Shown here: in pieces, positions 34,790 through 43,609 of the stretch | Layout of the letters: each line of letters starts with the position of its first letter | Position numbering within the stretch: position 1 is the first letter of the stretch | Assembly: GCF_004006015.1 (NCBI RefSeq) | Contig: NZ_CP034766.1 | Span: forward strand, 806,001-870,000 | DNA from: Rhodococcus sp. X156 | GTDB lineage: Bacteria > Actinomycetota > Actinomycetes > Mycobacteriales > Mycobacteriaceae | Length of the DNA: 64,000 nt | Direction of reading: 5' to 3' | The notes under the pieces: model-generated | Database searches by the model: none | Told to the model about the DNA's origin: nothing | What the model saw: only the letters and a program-made list of their open reading frames with translations | Made by a program: the position numbers and the translations under genes

Positions 34790-36062
34790 GCAGTGCCTCG
34801 GTCTGCTCGACCACCGGCGTCTCAGCCCTCGGGGTGAGCGTGGCGAAGGCCAGCATGGACAGCACGGTGCACACCAGCATGGCCACGGCCATCGGGACCG
34901 CGGTGTGCTCCCCGCCGATGCCCACCAGCGGGGTGATGGCCGCAGCCAGGAGGAACTGCACGAAGCCGAGGAACGCCGAGCCGGTGCCGGCGTGCGAGGT
35001 GACCTGCGCCAGCGCCAGGGCGGTGGCGTTGGAGAAGATGAAGCCGAGCGAGCCCTGGAAGATCGCGAACAGCACCAGCGTCGGCACGGTGGGCAGCCCG
35101 CTCAGGGCGGACACCAGCAGGCCGACGGAGGCCAGCGTCATCACCGTGACGCCACCGACGACCATGCGGCGGTAGGACACCCGGCCGGCCAGCGCCGCAG
35201 CGACGCTGCTGGTGAGCACCACCAGCAGGGCGTTGCCACCGAAGACCAGGGAGAACTGGCCCTCGGAGAAGCCCAGCACGTTCTGCACCACGAACGGCGA
35301 CGCCGAGATGTAGGCGAACAGCGCCGCGAAGGAGAAGCAGAAGGTGAGCAGGTAGCCGACGTAGCTGCGGTTGGCGAGCACCGTGCGCGCGCCCTGGATG
35401 ACGGACGCGAAGCCACCCGGGTGCCGCTCGCTCGGCGGCAGGGTCTCCTTCGCCAGCGTCACCGCACCGAGCAGCATCAGCGCGGTGAGGGCGCTCAGCG
35501 CCCAGAACACCACGCGCCAGCTGGTGCTGGCCACGATTGCTCCACCGGCCAGCGGGGCGACCACGGGCGCGATCACCATGATCACCATCATCACGCCGAT
35601 CAGCTTGGCCGCGGCGGCGCCCCGCGCGGTGTCGGAGATGATCGCGCGGGCCAGCACCACCCCGGCCGCGCCGCTCAGGCCCTGCACCAGACGGGCGACG
35701 GTGAGCAGCTCGACGTTGGGGGCGACCGCGCAGGCGACCGTGGCCACCAGGCACACCACCGAGCCCACCAGCAGCGGCTTGCGGCGCCCGATGGAGTCCG
35801 ACAGCGGTCCGATCAGCAGCTGCCCCACGCCCATGCCGAGCAGGAACGCGGTGAGGGTCAGCTGGATGCTGGTGGCACTGGTGCCCAGCTCGTCCGCCAT
35901 CTCGGGAAACGCCGGCAGGTACATGTCGGTGGCGAGCGGGGACACCGCGGTGAGCAGGGCCAGGATGAGGATGAGCGGGGTGGAGACGGGGCTCCGCGGC
36001 CGGGTTGGCGCAGAAGTAGGTGGCGCAGCAGAGGTTGACGCAGCCGAGGTTGACGCAGACAT
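34764..36062 (-). CDS. Multidrug efflux MFS transporter, Bcr/CflA family
   Basis: A 432-residue, 12-helix transporter. PLATDMYLPAFPEMA in helix 1, the motif A loop GPLSDSIGRRKPLL and LVQGLSGAAGVVLARAIISD are the Bcr/CflA markers. It exports drugs such as bicyclomycin or chloramphenicol-like compounds in characterised relatives. The N-terminus (about 25 residues) is a Ser/Thr/Ala-rich cytoplasmic tail encoded partly by a 15-bp tandem repeat (36031-36060). The C-terminal codons overlap a 19-bp tandem duplication. Confidence 0.92.
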   Translation of the reverse strand: MSASTSAASTSAAPPTSAPTRPRSPVSTPLILILALLTAVSPLATDMYLPAFPEMADELGTSATSIQLTLTAFLLGMGVGQLLIGPLSDSIGRRKPLLVGSVVCLVATVACAVAPNVELLTVARLVQGLSGAAGVVLARAIISDTARGAAAAKLIGVMMVIMVIAPVVAPLAGGAIVASTSWRVVFWALSALTALMLLGAVTLAKETLPPSERHPGGFASVIQGARTVLANRSYVGYLLTFCFSFAALFAYISASPFVVQNVLGFSEGQFSLVFGGNALLVVLTSSVAAALAGRVSYRRMVVGGVTVMTLASVGLLVSALSGLPTVPTLVLFAIFQGSLGFIFSNATALALAQVTSHAGTGSAFLGFVQFLLAAAITPLVGIGGEHTAVPMAVAMLVCTVLSMLAFATLTPRAETPVVEQTEALPTDRALTH

Positions 36063-36372
36063 GGGTGCCTTCCGGACAAGCAGGAACCACGGGAGCGGAG
36101 TCGGCGGGGGCCGGACTCATCACAGGCGCACCGCGGGGGGTGCGCCCGTCGTCGGTCTACAGCGGAACCGAGCCGGGAACACCATGGTAGGTCCGCCGAG
36201 TGGGTGTCCGGAAACTCGTCAACGGTGCTGATTCTCACGCCTGCTCGGCTTGAGATCTGCAGTCCTGGTCGCTACCAACGCACCCGCTGACCGGCGTGTG
36301 CCGGTGCGGCACGTTCCTTCTCGGGATGGTGTGGCCTACGTTCGGACATCACCACCCACCTCAGGAGGTCCC
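36063..36372. other. Divergent intergenic region
   Basis: 310 bp between the divergently transcribed Bcr/CflA-type exporter and the SDR gene. Apart from the SDR ribosome site (AGGAGG, 36363-36368), nothing recognisable was seen: no inverted repeat of note, no KstR2-type operator and no RNA gene. Confidence 0.5.
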
Positions 36373-37308
36373 GTGTCGGACGAGCTGCGACTGGACGGTC
36401 AGGTGGCCATCGTCACCGGAGCTGGCGGCGGGCTGGGGGCGGCGCACGCCGTGCTGCTCGCCGAGCGCGGCGCGCGGGTGCTGGTCAACGACCTCGGCAC
36501 GCCGGGGGTGGCCGGGGACGGCGATCCTGGTGCGGCGGAGCGGGTGGCCGCCGGCATCCGGGCCGCGGGCGGGCAGGCGCTGGCGGACACCCACTCGGTG
36601 GCCACCGTCGACGGCGCAGCGGCGATCGTCGACCACGCGCTGCAGGAGTGGGGCCAGGTTGACGTCGTGCTGAACAACGCGGGCATCTTCGGCCGCGGCG
36701 CCTTCTCGCCGCCCGAGGTCTACGACGCGGTGCTGTCCACCCACCTGATGGGCACGGTGAACGTGCTGCGGGCGGTGTGGCCGCACTTCCTGGAGCGCGG
36801 TTACGGCCGGGTGGTCAACACCGCCTCCTCCTCGTTCCTGGGCACTCCCGGCTCCGGCGACTACGCCGCGGCCAAGGGAGGGGTGATTGGGCTGAGCCGG
36901 GTGCTGGCCACCGACAACCGCGACCGCGACATCGCGATCAACGTCCTCATGCCGGTGGCGCACACCCGGATGACCGCGGCCGCGCCGGACCCGGTGTACA
37001 CCGACTGGCTGCAGCGCTGGTTCGCCCCGGAGAAGGTGGCGGCCTTCGCGCTGCTGCTGTGCCACCGCTCGGTCCCGGTGTCCGGGGAGACGTTCCTGGT
37101 GGGGGCGGGGCGGGCGTCCCGGGTGCTGTTCGCGACCACGCGCGGGCACTTCGAGGACGACCCGTCGCCGGAGTCGTTCCGGGACCACTTTGCCGAGGTG
37201 ATGGCGGGCCACGACCTGCAGACGCCGACCAGCGGGCAGGGCGACCTGATCCGCTACGCCGAGCTGCTGGGCGACCCGGGACCGTTCGCCCCGGCGGTGC
37301 CCGGCTGA
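36373..37308 (+). CDS. SDR-family oxidoreductase
   Basis: A 311-residue short-chain dehydrogenase. The cofactor motif TGAGGGLG lies at 15-22, NNAG at 101-104, and the catalytic residues are Ser152-154, Tyr164 and Lys168 (YAAAK). The sequence resembles the (R)-3-hydroxyacyl-CoA or 17-beta-hydroxysteroid dehydrogenase part of multifunctional enzyme type 2. It is thus a candidate beta-oxidation enzyme for the neighbouring catabolic genes, but no KstR2-type operator precedes it. The GTG start has a perfect AGGAGG 4-5 nt upstream. Confidence 0.87.
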   Translation: MSDELRLDGQVAIVTGAGGGLGAAHAVLLAERGARVLVNDLGTPGVAGDGDPGAAERVAAGIRAAGGQALADTHSVATVDGAAAIVDHALQEWGQVDVVLNNAGIFGRGAFSPPEVYDAVLSTHLMGTVNVLRAVWPHFLERGYGRVVNTASSSFLGTPGSGDYAAAKGGVIGLSRVLATDNRDRDIAINVLMPVAHTRMTAAAPDPVYTDWLQRWFAPEKVAAFALLLCHRSVPVSGETFLVGAGRASRVLFATTRGHFEDDPSPESFRDHFAEVMAGHDLQTPTSGQGDLIRYAELLGDPGPFAPAVPG

Positions 37309-37309
37309 G

Positions 37310-37648
37310 CTAGACCTCGGCAGCGCCCTCGATCAGCTCGTTGCCCAGCTCGCGCAGGCGAGCGTGCATGTTGCCCGGCGGCATCTGCTCGGCGATGAGC
37401 ACGCACTGGTTGCCCAGGCGACGCATCAGGTCCGCGGCCACCGCCGGGTCGGGGGCGTCGCTCTCGAGCTCGCCGCGCAGCTCGGCCAGCATGCCGCCTA
37501 TCTCCTCCAGGAGCGGTCCCTCGACACCGTCGAGGCGGTTCTGCCACCGCTCGATCTCCAGCACTCCGCCGGCCAGTCCCAGGTCGGTGGGGCCGGCCTT
37601 CAGCGCGCTCGTCGTCAGCTCGAGGTCGTGCTCTGCGGGATCGCTCAT
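37310..37648 (-). CDS. Conserved hypothetical protein, helical
   Basis: A 112-residue acidic, helix-rich protein with a Cys at about residue 82 (GNQCVLIAEQ) and no recognised domain, signal peptide or membrane segment. The ATG at 37648 starts MSDPAEHDLELTTSALK. The stop lies 1 nt beyond the convergent SDR stop. Function unknown. Confidence 0.55.
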   Translation of the reverse strand: MSDPAEHDLELTTSALKAGPTDLGLAGGVLEIERWQNRLDGVEGPLLEEIGGMLAELRGELESDAPDPAVAADLMRRLGNQCVLIAEQMPPGNMHARLRELGNELIEGAAEV

Positions 37649-37705
37649 CTCTCGAGTATGCGCCCGGAGACGGAGTGGCGTCGGGGCCGCGGACGGGGCC
37701 AGTGC

Positions 37706-37729
37706 TAAGGTCCGATCAAGCGCTTGCTC
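37706..37729 (+). promoter_or_regulatory. Promoter with KstR2-type operator
   Basis: A -10 element TAAGGT (37706-37711) is followed at once by the imperfect palindrome GATCAAGCGCTTGCTC (37714-37729), which contains the CAAG-NN-CTTG core of the mycobacterial KstR2 box and would cover the transcription start. The same 16-mer recurs at 40932-40947. Confidence 0.75.
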
Positions 37730-37809
37730 AACAGCAGGAACCGCACCACCCGCACCGCACCAGCCCGGGGCCGCCGGCCCCGGCCGAACCGACGGAGCAC
37801 ACCGCCCTG

Positions 37810-38502
37810 ATGACGACCACAGCAGGCGCACCGGGCCTGGCCACCACGCCCGCCCTCGACGCCGACCACCGGGAGGCCGCCGAGGACCTGGTGCGCGCGG
37901 CCCGCGAGGTGATGCTCGCCGTGGCCACCAGCGAGGCCGAGCCCGCCCAGCTGCGCGCGCACGCCGCGCGGCTGCGGGCGGCTGTCGCGGACATGGGGGG
38001 CCAGGGCCGCCCCCGGGTGATCCGCGCGCCCTTCCCCGGCCCCGCTGCCGCCAAGGCCGCCGGGCTGGACCAGCCGTGGGCGCTGTTCCGGTACAACCCG
38101 CAGGGCATCCCGATCGACGTCTTCTTCGACGGCACGACCGCGCGGGCGACCCTGCGCACCGACGCCCTGCTGGAGGGCCCGCCCGACCACCTGCACGGCG
38201 GCTTCAGCGCGCACCTCATGGACTGCATGCTCGGGGTGCTGCTGCAGGCCCAGGGCAAGCTCGTGGTCACCGCCACCCTGGACCTGCGCTACCTGCACCG
38301 CACCCCGCTGGACGCCAGCGTCGAGCTGCACGCCCGCATCCTCGACGTCAGCGGCCGCAAGACGGTGGCCGAGGGCTGGATCGAGGTGGACGGGGTGCGC
38401 ACCGTCGAGGCTCGTGGCCTGTTCATCGAGATCACCCGCGCCGAGCTGGCGGCCAGGTCGGCCGCTGGGAACCGGCTCACCGCACCCGCCGTGGAGGTTT
38501 GA
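37810..38502 (+). CDS. Hotdog-fold acyl-CoA thioesterase, PaaI-like
   Basis: A 230-residue protein. The C-terminal hotdog domain (about 115-220) contains DHLHGGFSAHLMDCMLG, the PaaI/4HBT active-site helix, and VVTATLDLRYLHRTPL. An Ala-rich N-terminal helical region of about 90 residues precedes it. It probably hydrolyses acyl-CoA intermediates or releases trapped CoA in the same pathway as the downstream ligase. The ATG at 37810 is about 80 nt downstream of the KstR2-type operator. One nucleotide separates its stop from the FadD start. Confidence 0.82.
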   Translation: MTTTAGAPGLATTPALDADHREAAEDLVRAAREVMLAVATSEAEPAQLRAHAARLRAAVADMGGQGRPRVIRAPFPGPAAAKAAGLDQPWALFRYNPQGIPIDVFFDGTTARATLRTDALLEGPPDHLHGGFSAHLMDCMLGVLLQAQGKLVVTATLDLRYLHRTPLDASVELHARILDVSGRKTVAEGWIEVDGVRTVEARGLFIEITRAELAARSAAGNRLTAPAVEV

Positions 38503-38503
38503 C

Positions 38504-40183
38504 GTGGAGACGTTCGCCGAGATCGTTCGGTCCCGAGCAGGCGACCAGGCGGTGGGTCTGCGCTTCGGCGACGAGCAGTGGACCTGGGACCAGGTGGTAC
38601 AGGAGTCAGCCGACCGCGCGGCGGCGCTCGCCGCGCTGGCCCCGGTGCCTGCGGACCGGCAGGTGCACGTCGGCGTGCTGCTGGAGAACGTCCCGGACTT
38701 CGTCTTCTGGCTCGGCGCGGGGGCGCTGGCCGGTGCGGTGGTGGTGGGGATCAACGCCAGCCGCAGCGGGCCCGAGCTCGCCCACGACATCGCCCACGCC
38801 GACATCGACGTCATCGTCACCGAGTCCCGGCTCAAGCACCTGGTCACCGGCACCGGTCAGCCGGTGCCCGCCGAGCGGGTGCTGGACGTGGACGACCCCA
38901 GCTACCAGCAGCTGCTGGCGCCGCACCGGGGCGCCGCGCTGCCCGAGACGCTGCCCGGCCCGGAGCAGCTGGCGCTGCTGATGTTCAGCTCCGGCTCGAC
39001 CGGCGCTCCCAAGGCGGTGATCGTCGGGCAGGGCCGTCTCGGTCGCCTCACCGCGGCGCTGGTGGACCGGGTGCGGATGAACCGCTCCACTGTGGCCTAC
39101 CTGTGCATGCCGCTGTTCCACGGCAACGCGGTGATGCTCAACCTGGCTCCGGCCATGGCCGTCGGCGGCACCGTGGTGCTCACCCGCAAGTTCTCCGCCA
39201 CCCGCTTCGCCGCCGACATCCACCGCTACGGCGTCACCTTCGTCAACTACGTGGGCCGGGCGCTGTCCTACGTGCTCAACCAGCCGGAGGACCCGCGCGA
39301 CCGCACCAGCACGCTGCAGCTGGCGTTCGGCACCGAGGCCTCCGAGGTGGACACCGCCCGCTTCCGGGAGCGCTTCGGCTGCGACGTGGTGGAGGGCTAC
39401 GGGCTCAGCGAGGGGGTCTTCCGCATCGGCAAGACGCCGGACACCCCGACCGGCGCGCTGGGCCTGCCGCAGAACAACGCCGACATCCGCGTCTACGACG
39501 AGAACAGCGGGCAGGAGTGCCCCCGTGCGCGCTTCGACGAGTCCGGGCGGTTGCTCAACCCCGAGGCCACCGGACAGATGGTGGCGGTCGGGCTGGCCCA
39601 CACCTTCGAGGGCTACTACCAGAACCCGGGCGCCATGGCCGACCGCGTCAAGGGAGCGGACTTCTGGTCCGGCGACCTCGCCTACCGCGATGAGGACGGC
39701 TACTTCTACTTCGCCGGCCGCTCCTCGGAGTGGCTGCGGGTGGACGGGGAGAACTTCTCCGCCGCACCCGTGGAGCGCATCCTGCAGCGCGTCCCCGGCG
39801 TCACGGCGGCGCCGGTGTACGCCGTGCCCGACCCGCGCACCGGCGACCAGGTGATGTGTGCGGTGGAGCTCAGCGCCGGGGCGTCGTTCGACCCGGCGGT
39901 CTTCGGCGCCTTCCTGGCCGACCAGCCGGACATGGGCGCCAAGTGGTGGCCCCGTTTCGTCCGGGTGGTCCAGCAGGTGCCGCTGACCGGCAGCAACAAG
40001 GTGAACAAGGCGCCGCTGCGGGCGCAGGCGTGGAACACCGCCGACCCCGTCTTCGAGCGGGTGGGGCGCGCCAGCGAGTACGTGCCGCTCGACGACGCCC
40101 GGCGCACCCAGCTCGAGGCGGAGTTCCGCGAGCACGGGCGGCTGGCGCTGCTGCCCGCCCCGCTGGAGCAGCAGGTCGGCTGA
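38504..40183 (+). CDS. Acyl-CoA synthetase, FadD17-like
   Basis: A 559-residue adenylate-forming ligase (FadD/FATP type). The P-loop FSSGSTGAPK begins at Phe161; further motifs are MPLFHGNAV, the A5-like VEGYGLSEG, the ATP-binding SGDLAYRDEDGYFYFAGR and a C-terminal Lys (SNKVNKAPL). It activates a carboxylic acid to its CoA thioester, the entry step of the pathway. Resemblance to mycobacterial FadD17 is judged by eye. The GTG start follows the thioesterase stop by one base, so both are expressed from the operator-controlled promoter at 37706. Confidence 0.88.
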   Translation: METFAEIVRSRAGDQAVGLRFGDEQWTWDQVVQESADRAAALAALAPVPADRQVHVGVLLENVPDFVFWLGAGALAGAVVVGINASRSGPELAHDIAHADIDVIVTESRLKHLVTGTGQPVPAERVLDVDDPSYQQLLAPHRGAALPETLPGPEQLALLMFSSGSTGAPKAVIVGQGRLGRLTAALVDRVRMNRSTVAYLCMPLFHGNAVMLNLAPAMAVGGTVVLTRKFSATRFAADIHRYGVTFVNYVGRALSYVLNQPEDPRDRTSTLQLAFGTEASEVDTARFRERFGCDVVEGYGLSEGVFRIGKTPDTPTGALGLPQNNADIRVYDENSGQECPRARFDESGRLLNPEATGQMVAVGLAHTFEGYYQNPGAMADRVKGADFWSGDLAYRDEDGYFYFAGRSSEWLRVDGENFSAAPVERILQRVPGVTAAPVYAVPDPRTGDQVMCAVELSAGASFDPAVFGAFLADQPDMGAKWWPRFVRVVQQVPLTGSNKVNKAPLRAQAWNTADPVFERVGRASEYVPLDDARRTQLEAEFREHGRLALLPAPLEQQVG

Positions 40184-40200
40184 GCAGCCGCGGGGCCGGG

Positions 40201-40794
40201 TCAGCCCTGCTGGCCCGGCACCGCGAAGCCGGAGAAGAACAGCGTCGTCATCAGCTCGGCGAACTCCTCCACCGTGTGCCCGCGCCGGTTGGGCCAGTGG
40301 TTGGTGGCCCACAGGGTGTCGCGCACCGTGCGGTAGAAGACCTCGGCCGGGATGTCGGTGCGGAAGGTGCCGTCCGCGGCACCGGTCTCGATCGCGGTGA
40401 GCCAGTGGGCACGCACGCCGCGGGAGGCGGTGTCGATGGGCTCGAGCAGCCCGTTGTCGCGCAGGTACTGGCGGTCGTTCTGGTAGATCGCGGTGGGGTG
40501 CGGGTGCTCGTCGATCACCAGCAGCGTCTCCCGGATCAGCCCGCGGACGGTCTCCGCCGGCGAGCTGGTGCCCCGGTCCACGCGGTCGAAGCGCTCCAGG
40601 ATGTCGTCCATGAACAGCCGCAGGATCTCGCTGGCGATGGCGTTCTTGGACTTGAAGTAGTGGTAGAGGCTGCCGGAGAACACCCCGGCGGTCTCGCCGA
40701 TGTCGCGCACTGTCGTCGCGGCGATGCCTTTCTCCGCGAACAGCTCCGCGGAGGACGACAGGATCATCGCGCGTCGATCGGGTGTGGCGGCCAC
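40201..40794 (-). CDS. KstR2-like TetR-family repressor
   Basis: A 197-residue TetR repressor. The helix-turn-helix region reads ELFAEKGIAATTVRDIGETA then GSLYHYFKSKNAI, and the ligand domain (IYQNDRQYL, FYRTVRDTLWATNHW) is close to KstR2 of mycobacteria, which senses a CoA thioester of a steroid ring intermediate. It lies between two operons that both start at a KstR2-type operator, so it is the obvious regulator. The GTG at 40794 begins the conserved part; the frame is open upstream. The operator at 40932 may also control this gene. Confidence 0.85.
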   Translation of the reverse strand: MAATPDRRAMILSSSAELFAEKGIAATTVRDIGETAGVFSGSLYHYFKSKNAIASEILRLFMDDILERFDRVDRGTSSPAETVRGLIRETLLVIDEHPHPTAIYQNDRQYLRDNGLLEPIDTASRGVRAHWLTAIETGAADGTFRTDIPAEVFYRTVRDTLWATNHWPNRRGHTVEEFAELMTTLFFSGFAVPGQQG

Positions 40795-40923
40795 CGGTGT
40801 CTCCCACTGTCTGCGGCACCTCTGCTGAGGATGCCGGCCGTTGATGCTAGGGCAGGTCGCCCTCCTGGCGTGCTGGTGCCACCGGCTCAGACGCGCTGTT
40901 GCGCCGGCGGACGACTCCGGTGC

Positions 40924-40947
40924 TACTGTCTGATCAAGCGCTTGCTC
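40924..40947 (+). promoter_or_regulatory. Promoter with KstR2-type operator
   Basis: -10 element TACTGT (40924-40929) and operator GATCAAGCGCTTGCTC (40932-40947), identical over 16 bp to the one at 37714-37729 and with the same offset from the -10. It lies in the divergent region between the repressor and the seven-gene operon. Confidence 0.78.
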
Positions 40948-40964
40948 AACTGGAAGGGTACGCC

Positions 40965-41519
40965 GTGCAGAGCCTGGAGAAGCAGCTCGAGCAGTTCCTC
41001 GGGGTGGAGGCGGAGCCACCCCGCGTCGCCCGCTACGAGGTCAACGCCCCGATGATCCGCAACTGGGTGGAGGCGCACGACGACCGCAACCCCGTCTACG
41101 TCGACGCCGAGGCCGCGCGCGCCACCGGGCGCCCGGACGTGGTGTGCCCACCGGCCATGGCCTCGACCTGGGTGATGTCGGGCTACCGCCGCTACCGCGA
41201 CGTGCAGCGGATGCGCAGCGAGGGAGTGGTGGAGGACTTCGCCTACTCCCGCCTGCTGCAGCTGCTGGACGACGCGGGCTTCACCTCGGTGGTCGCCACC
41301 AACCTCGAGCAGGAGTACCTGCAGGAGATCCACCCCGGCGACCACGTCACCACGCACTTCACCATCGAGGCGATCTCGCCGGTGAAGAAGACCGGCCTGG
41401 GGGAGGGCTGCTTCATCACCCTGCTGAAGAAGTACGTCAACCAGCACGACGACCTTCTCGTGGAGGAGCGCTTCCGCCTGCTCCGCTTCAACCCCAGCAC
41501 CCAGGAGGGCGCGGCATGA
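40965..41519 (+). CDS. MaoC-like dehydratase, ChsH2 N-domain homologue
   Basis: A 184-residue hotdog protein of the FAS1-type dehydratase (MaoC) family. Its hydratase-like loop reads DDRNPVY (39-45), where the catalytic His of the D-x-N-P-x-H motif is Tyr45. This matches the non-catalytic subunit role of ChsH2, whose partner ChsH1 carries the active site in cholesterol side-chain degradation. In M. tuberculosis ChsH2 is fused to a DUF35 domain; here DUF35 is the next gene, overlapping by 4 nt. The GTG at 40965 has GGAAGGG upstream. Confidence 0.85.
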   Translation: MQSLEKQLEQFLGVEAEPPRVARYEVNAPMIRNWVEAHDDRNPVYVDAEAARATGRPDVVCPPAMASTWVMSGYRRYRDVQRMRSEGVVEDFAYSRLLQLLDDAGFTSVVATNLEQEYLQEIHPGDHVTTHFTIEAISPVKKTGLGEGCFITLLKKYVNQHDDLLVEERFRLLRFNPSTQEGAA

Positions 41520-41959
41520 GCGCACCGACCGAGAACACGCCCGCCCGGTCCACCACGGTGCCGCACCTGGTGGTCACCCAGGACAACGAGTTCTTCTTCA
41601 CCGCCGCAGCGCAGGGCCGCCTGGAGATCCAGCGCTGCACCAGCTGCGAGACGCTGCGCCACCCCCCGGCGCCGGCCTGCCCGCAGTGCCGCTCCTTCGA
41701 CTGGGACACCGTGACCGCCAGCGGCCGCTGCACCCTGCACAGCTACACCGTCATCCACCACCCGCAGGACCCCGCGTTCGAGTACCCGCTCGCGGTGGGC
41801 CTGGTGGACCTGCCCGAGGGCACCCGGCTGGTCGCCGACATCGCCGGGGTGGACCACGCCGAGCTCAGGCCGGGCCTGGAGCTGGAGATCGGCTTCGCCG
41901 AGCACGCCCACGGAGCGGTCCTGCCCCAGCTGCGCAAGCCCGCCGGCGGTGCGGCATGA
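41516..41959 (+). CDS. DUF35 OB-fold zinc-ribbon protein
   Basis: A 147-residue protein. A zinc ribbon with Cys41, Cys44, Cys55 and Cys58 is followed by an OB-fold (SYTVIHHPQDPAFEYPLAVGLVDL). In the mycobacterial pathway the equivalent domain of ChsH2 docks on the thiolase-like aldolase Ltp2 and is needed for its activity. A separate gene here implies a stand-alone docking subunit for the Ltp2-like protein two genes downstream. It overlaps both neighbours by 4 nt (ATGA). Confidence 0.88.
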   Translation: MSAPTENTPARSTTVPHLVVTQDNEFFFTAAAQGRLEIQRCTSCETLRHPPAPACPQCRSFDWDTVTASGRCTLHSYTVIHHPQDPAFEYPLAVGLVDLPEGTRLVADIAGVDHAELRPGLELEIGFAEHAHGAVLPQLRKPAGGAA

Positions 41960-42390
41960 GTACCGCCACCACCGCCCGCTTTCCCGAGGCCGCGGTGGGC
42001 GACACCCTGCCGGTGCTCGAGCTGGACCTGGACCGCACCCTCATCGTCGCCGCGGCCATCGCCTCGCAGGACTTCGAGGACGTCCACCACGACCCGGGCA
42101 AGGCCCAGGACCGCGGCACCCCGGACATCTTCCTGTCCATCAACTCCACCAACGGCTTCCTGGACCGCTACGTCACCGACTGGTCGGGCCCGGCCTCCCG
42201 GATCGCCAGGATCTCCCTGCGCCTGGGCGTGCCCAGCTTCCCCGGCGACACCCTGCGCCTGACCGGCGAGGTGACCGCGGTGGACGGCGACGCCGTCACC
42301 CTCGCCCTCCGCGGGGAGACCAGCCGCGGAGTCCACGTCACCGCCACCGCCACCGTGGTCCCCACCGCCACCGCAGGAGGAGCAGCATGA
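41956..42390 (+). CDS. MaoC-like enoyl-CoA hydratase, ChsH1-like
   Basis: A 144-residue hotdog protein. It retains the hydratase pair Asp39 and His44 (SQDFEDVHHDPGKA) and the IFLSINSTNGFLDRYVTDW segment, close to ChsH1. Together with the upstream MaoC protein it should form the hydratase that adds water to an alpha,beta-unsaturated steroid-side-chain or similar CoA thioester, giving the substrate for retro-aldol cleavage. It overlaps both neighbours by 4 nt. Confidence 0.88.
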   Translation: MSTATTARFPEAAVGDTLPVLELDLDRTLIVAAAIASQDFEDVHHDPGKAQDRGTPDIFLSINSTNGFLDRYVTDWSGPASRIARISLRLGVPSFPGDTLRLTGEVTAVDGDAVTLALRGETSRGVHVTATATVVPTATAGGAA

Positions 42391-43571
42391 GCAGCCGAGG
42401 TTTTTCCCGGGACGCCGCGATCGTCGGCATCGGCGCCACCGAGTTCTCCAAGAACAGCGGCCGCTCCGAGTGGCAGCTGGCCTGCGAGAGCACGCTGGCC
42501 GCGCTCGCCGACGCCCAGATCGGGGTGGAGGAGGTGGACGGCTTCGCGCTGTTCACCATGGAGACCAACCCGGAGATCGCGGTGGCCCGCGCGCTCGGCA
42601 TCCCCGAGCTGACGTTCTTCAGCCGCATCCCGCACGGCGGCGGTGGCGCGTGCGCCCCGGTGCAGCAGGCGGCGCTGGCGGTCTCCTCCGGCGTGGCCGA
42701 CGTGGTGGTGGTCTACCGCGCGTTCAACGAGCGCTCCGGCCACCGCTTCGGCGCCGGCCCGCCGCCGTTCGCCTACAACGCCAACACCGACCAGGAGTAC
42801 CGCAACTGGATCAACCCCTACGGGCTGCTCACCCCGGCCCAGCAGGAGGCGTTCCTGGCGCGCACCTACATGGAGCGCTACGGCGCCACCAGCGAGGACT
42901 TCGGGCGGGTGTCGGTGCTCTCGCGCAAGCACGCCGCCAACAACCCCAAGGCGTGGTTCCACAACCGTCCGATCACCCTCGCCGACCACCAGGCCTCGCG
43001 GATGATCGCCGACCCGCTGCGGATGCTCGACTGCTGCCAGGAGAGCGACGGCGGCCAGGCCCTGGTCATCGTCAGCGCCGAGCGCGCCCGCGACCTGCCG
43101 CACCCGCCGGCGCTCATCGCCGGGGCCGCGCAGGGGGTGGGGCCGCAGCAGATCTCCATGAGCAGCTACTACCGCGACGACATCGACCGGATGCCCGAGG
43201 TGGAGCTGGTGGCCCGGCAGCTGTGGCAGCAGTCCGGCGGCGGCCCGGAGAGCATCGACGCCGCGATCCTCTACGACGCGTTCACCCCGATGGTGCTGCT
43301 GCAGCTGGAGGAGTACGGCTTCTGCGGGCGCGGCGAGGCCAAGGACTTCCTCCGCGAGGGCCACGCCGACCTCGATGGACGCCTGCCCATCAACACCCAC
43401 GGCGGACAGCTGGGCGAGGGCTACATCCACGGCGTCAACGGCATCGCCGAGGGCGTGCGGCTGATCCGCGGCACCTCCACCAACCAGCCGTCGAAGTCCC
43501 TCGACAACGTCCTGGTCACCGGCGGCTCGCCGGTGCCGCACAGCGCCATCGTGCTCTCCGCCGACCGCTGA
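42387..43571 (+). CDS. Thiolase-like aldolase, Ltp2-like
   Basis: A 394-residue thiolase-superfamily protein (lipid-transfer-protein type). It starts DAAIVGIGATEFSKNSG and ends with the INTHGGQLGEGYIHGVNGIAEG block. Mycobacterial Ltp2 is an aldolase that releases propionyl-CoA from the C17 side chain and needs the DUF35 partner, which is encoded here two genes upstream. The nucleophilic Cys position of true thiolases is not obvious, in line with an aldolase. The ATG overlaps the hydratase stop, with GGAGGAG upstream. Confidence 0.88.
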   Translation: MSSRGFSRDAAIVGIGATEFSKNSGRSEWQLACESTLAALADAQIGVEEVDGFALFTMETNPEIAVARALGIPELTFFSRIPHGGGGACAPVQQAALAVSSGVADVVVVYRAFNERSGHRFGAGPPPFAYNANTDQEYRNWINPYGLLTPAQQEAFLARTYMERYGATSEDFGRVSVLSRKHAANNPKAWFHNRPITLADHQASRMIADPLRMLDCCQESDGGQALVIVSAERARDLPHPPALIAGAAQGVGPQQISMSSYYRDDIDRMPEVELVARQLWQQSGGGPESIDAAILYDAFTPMVLLQLEEYGFCGRGEAKDFLREGHADLDGRLPINTHGGQLGEGYIHGVNGIAEGVRLIRGTSTNQPSKSLDNVLVTGGSPVPHSAIVLSADR

Positions 43572-43609
43572 GGCTCGCGCCGCACCCCTGACCCTGAAGG
43601 AGCACCACC

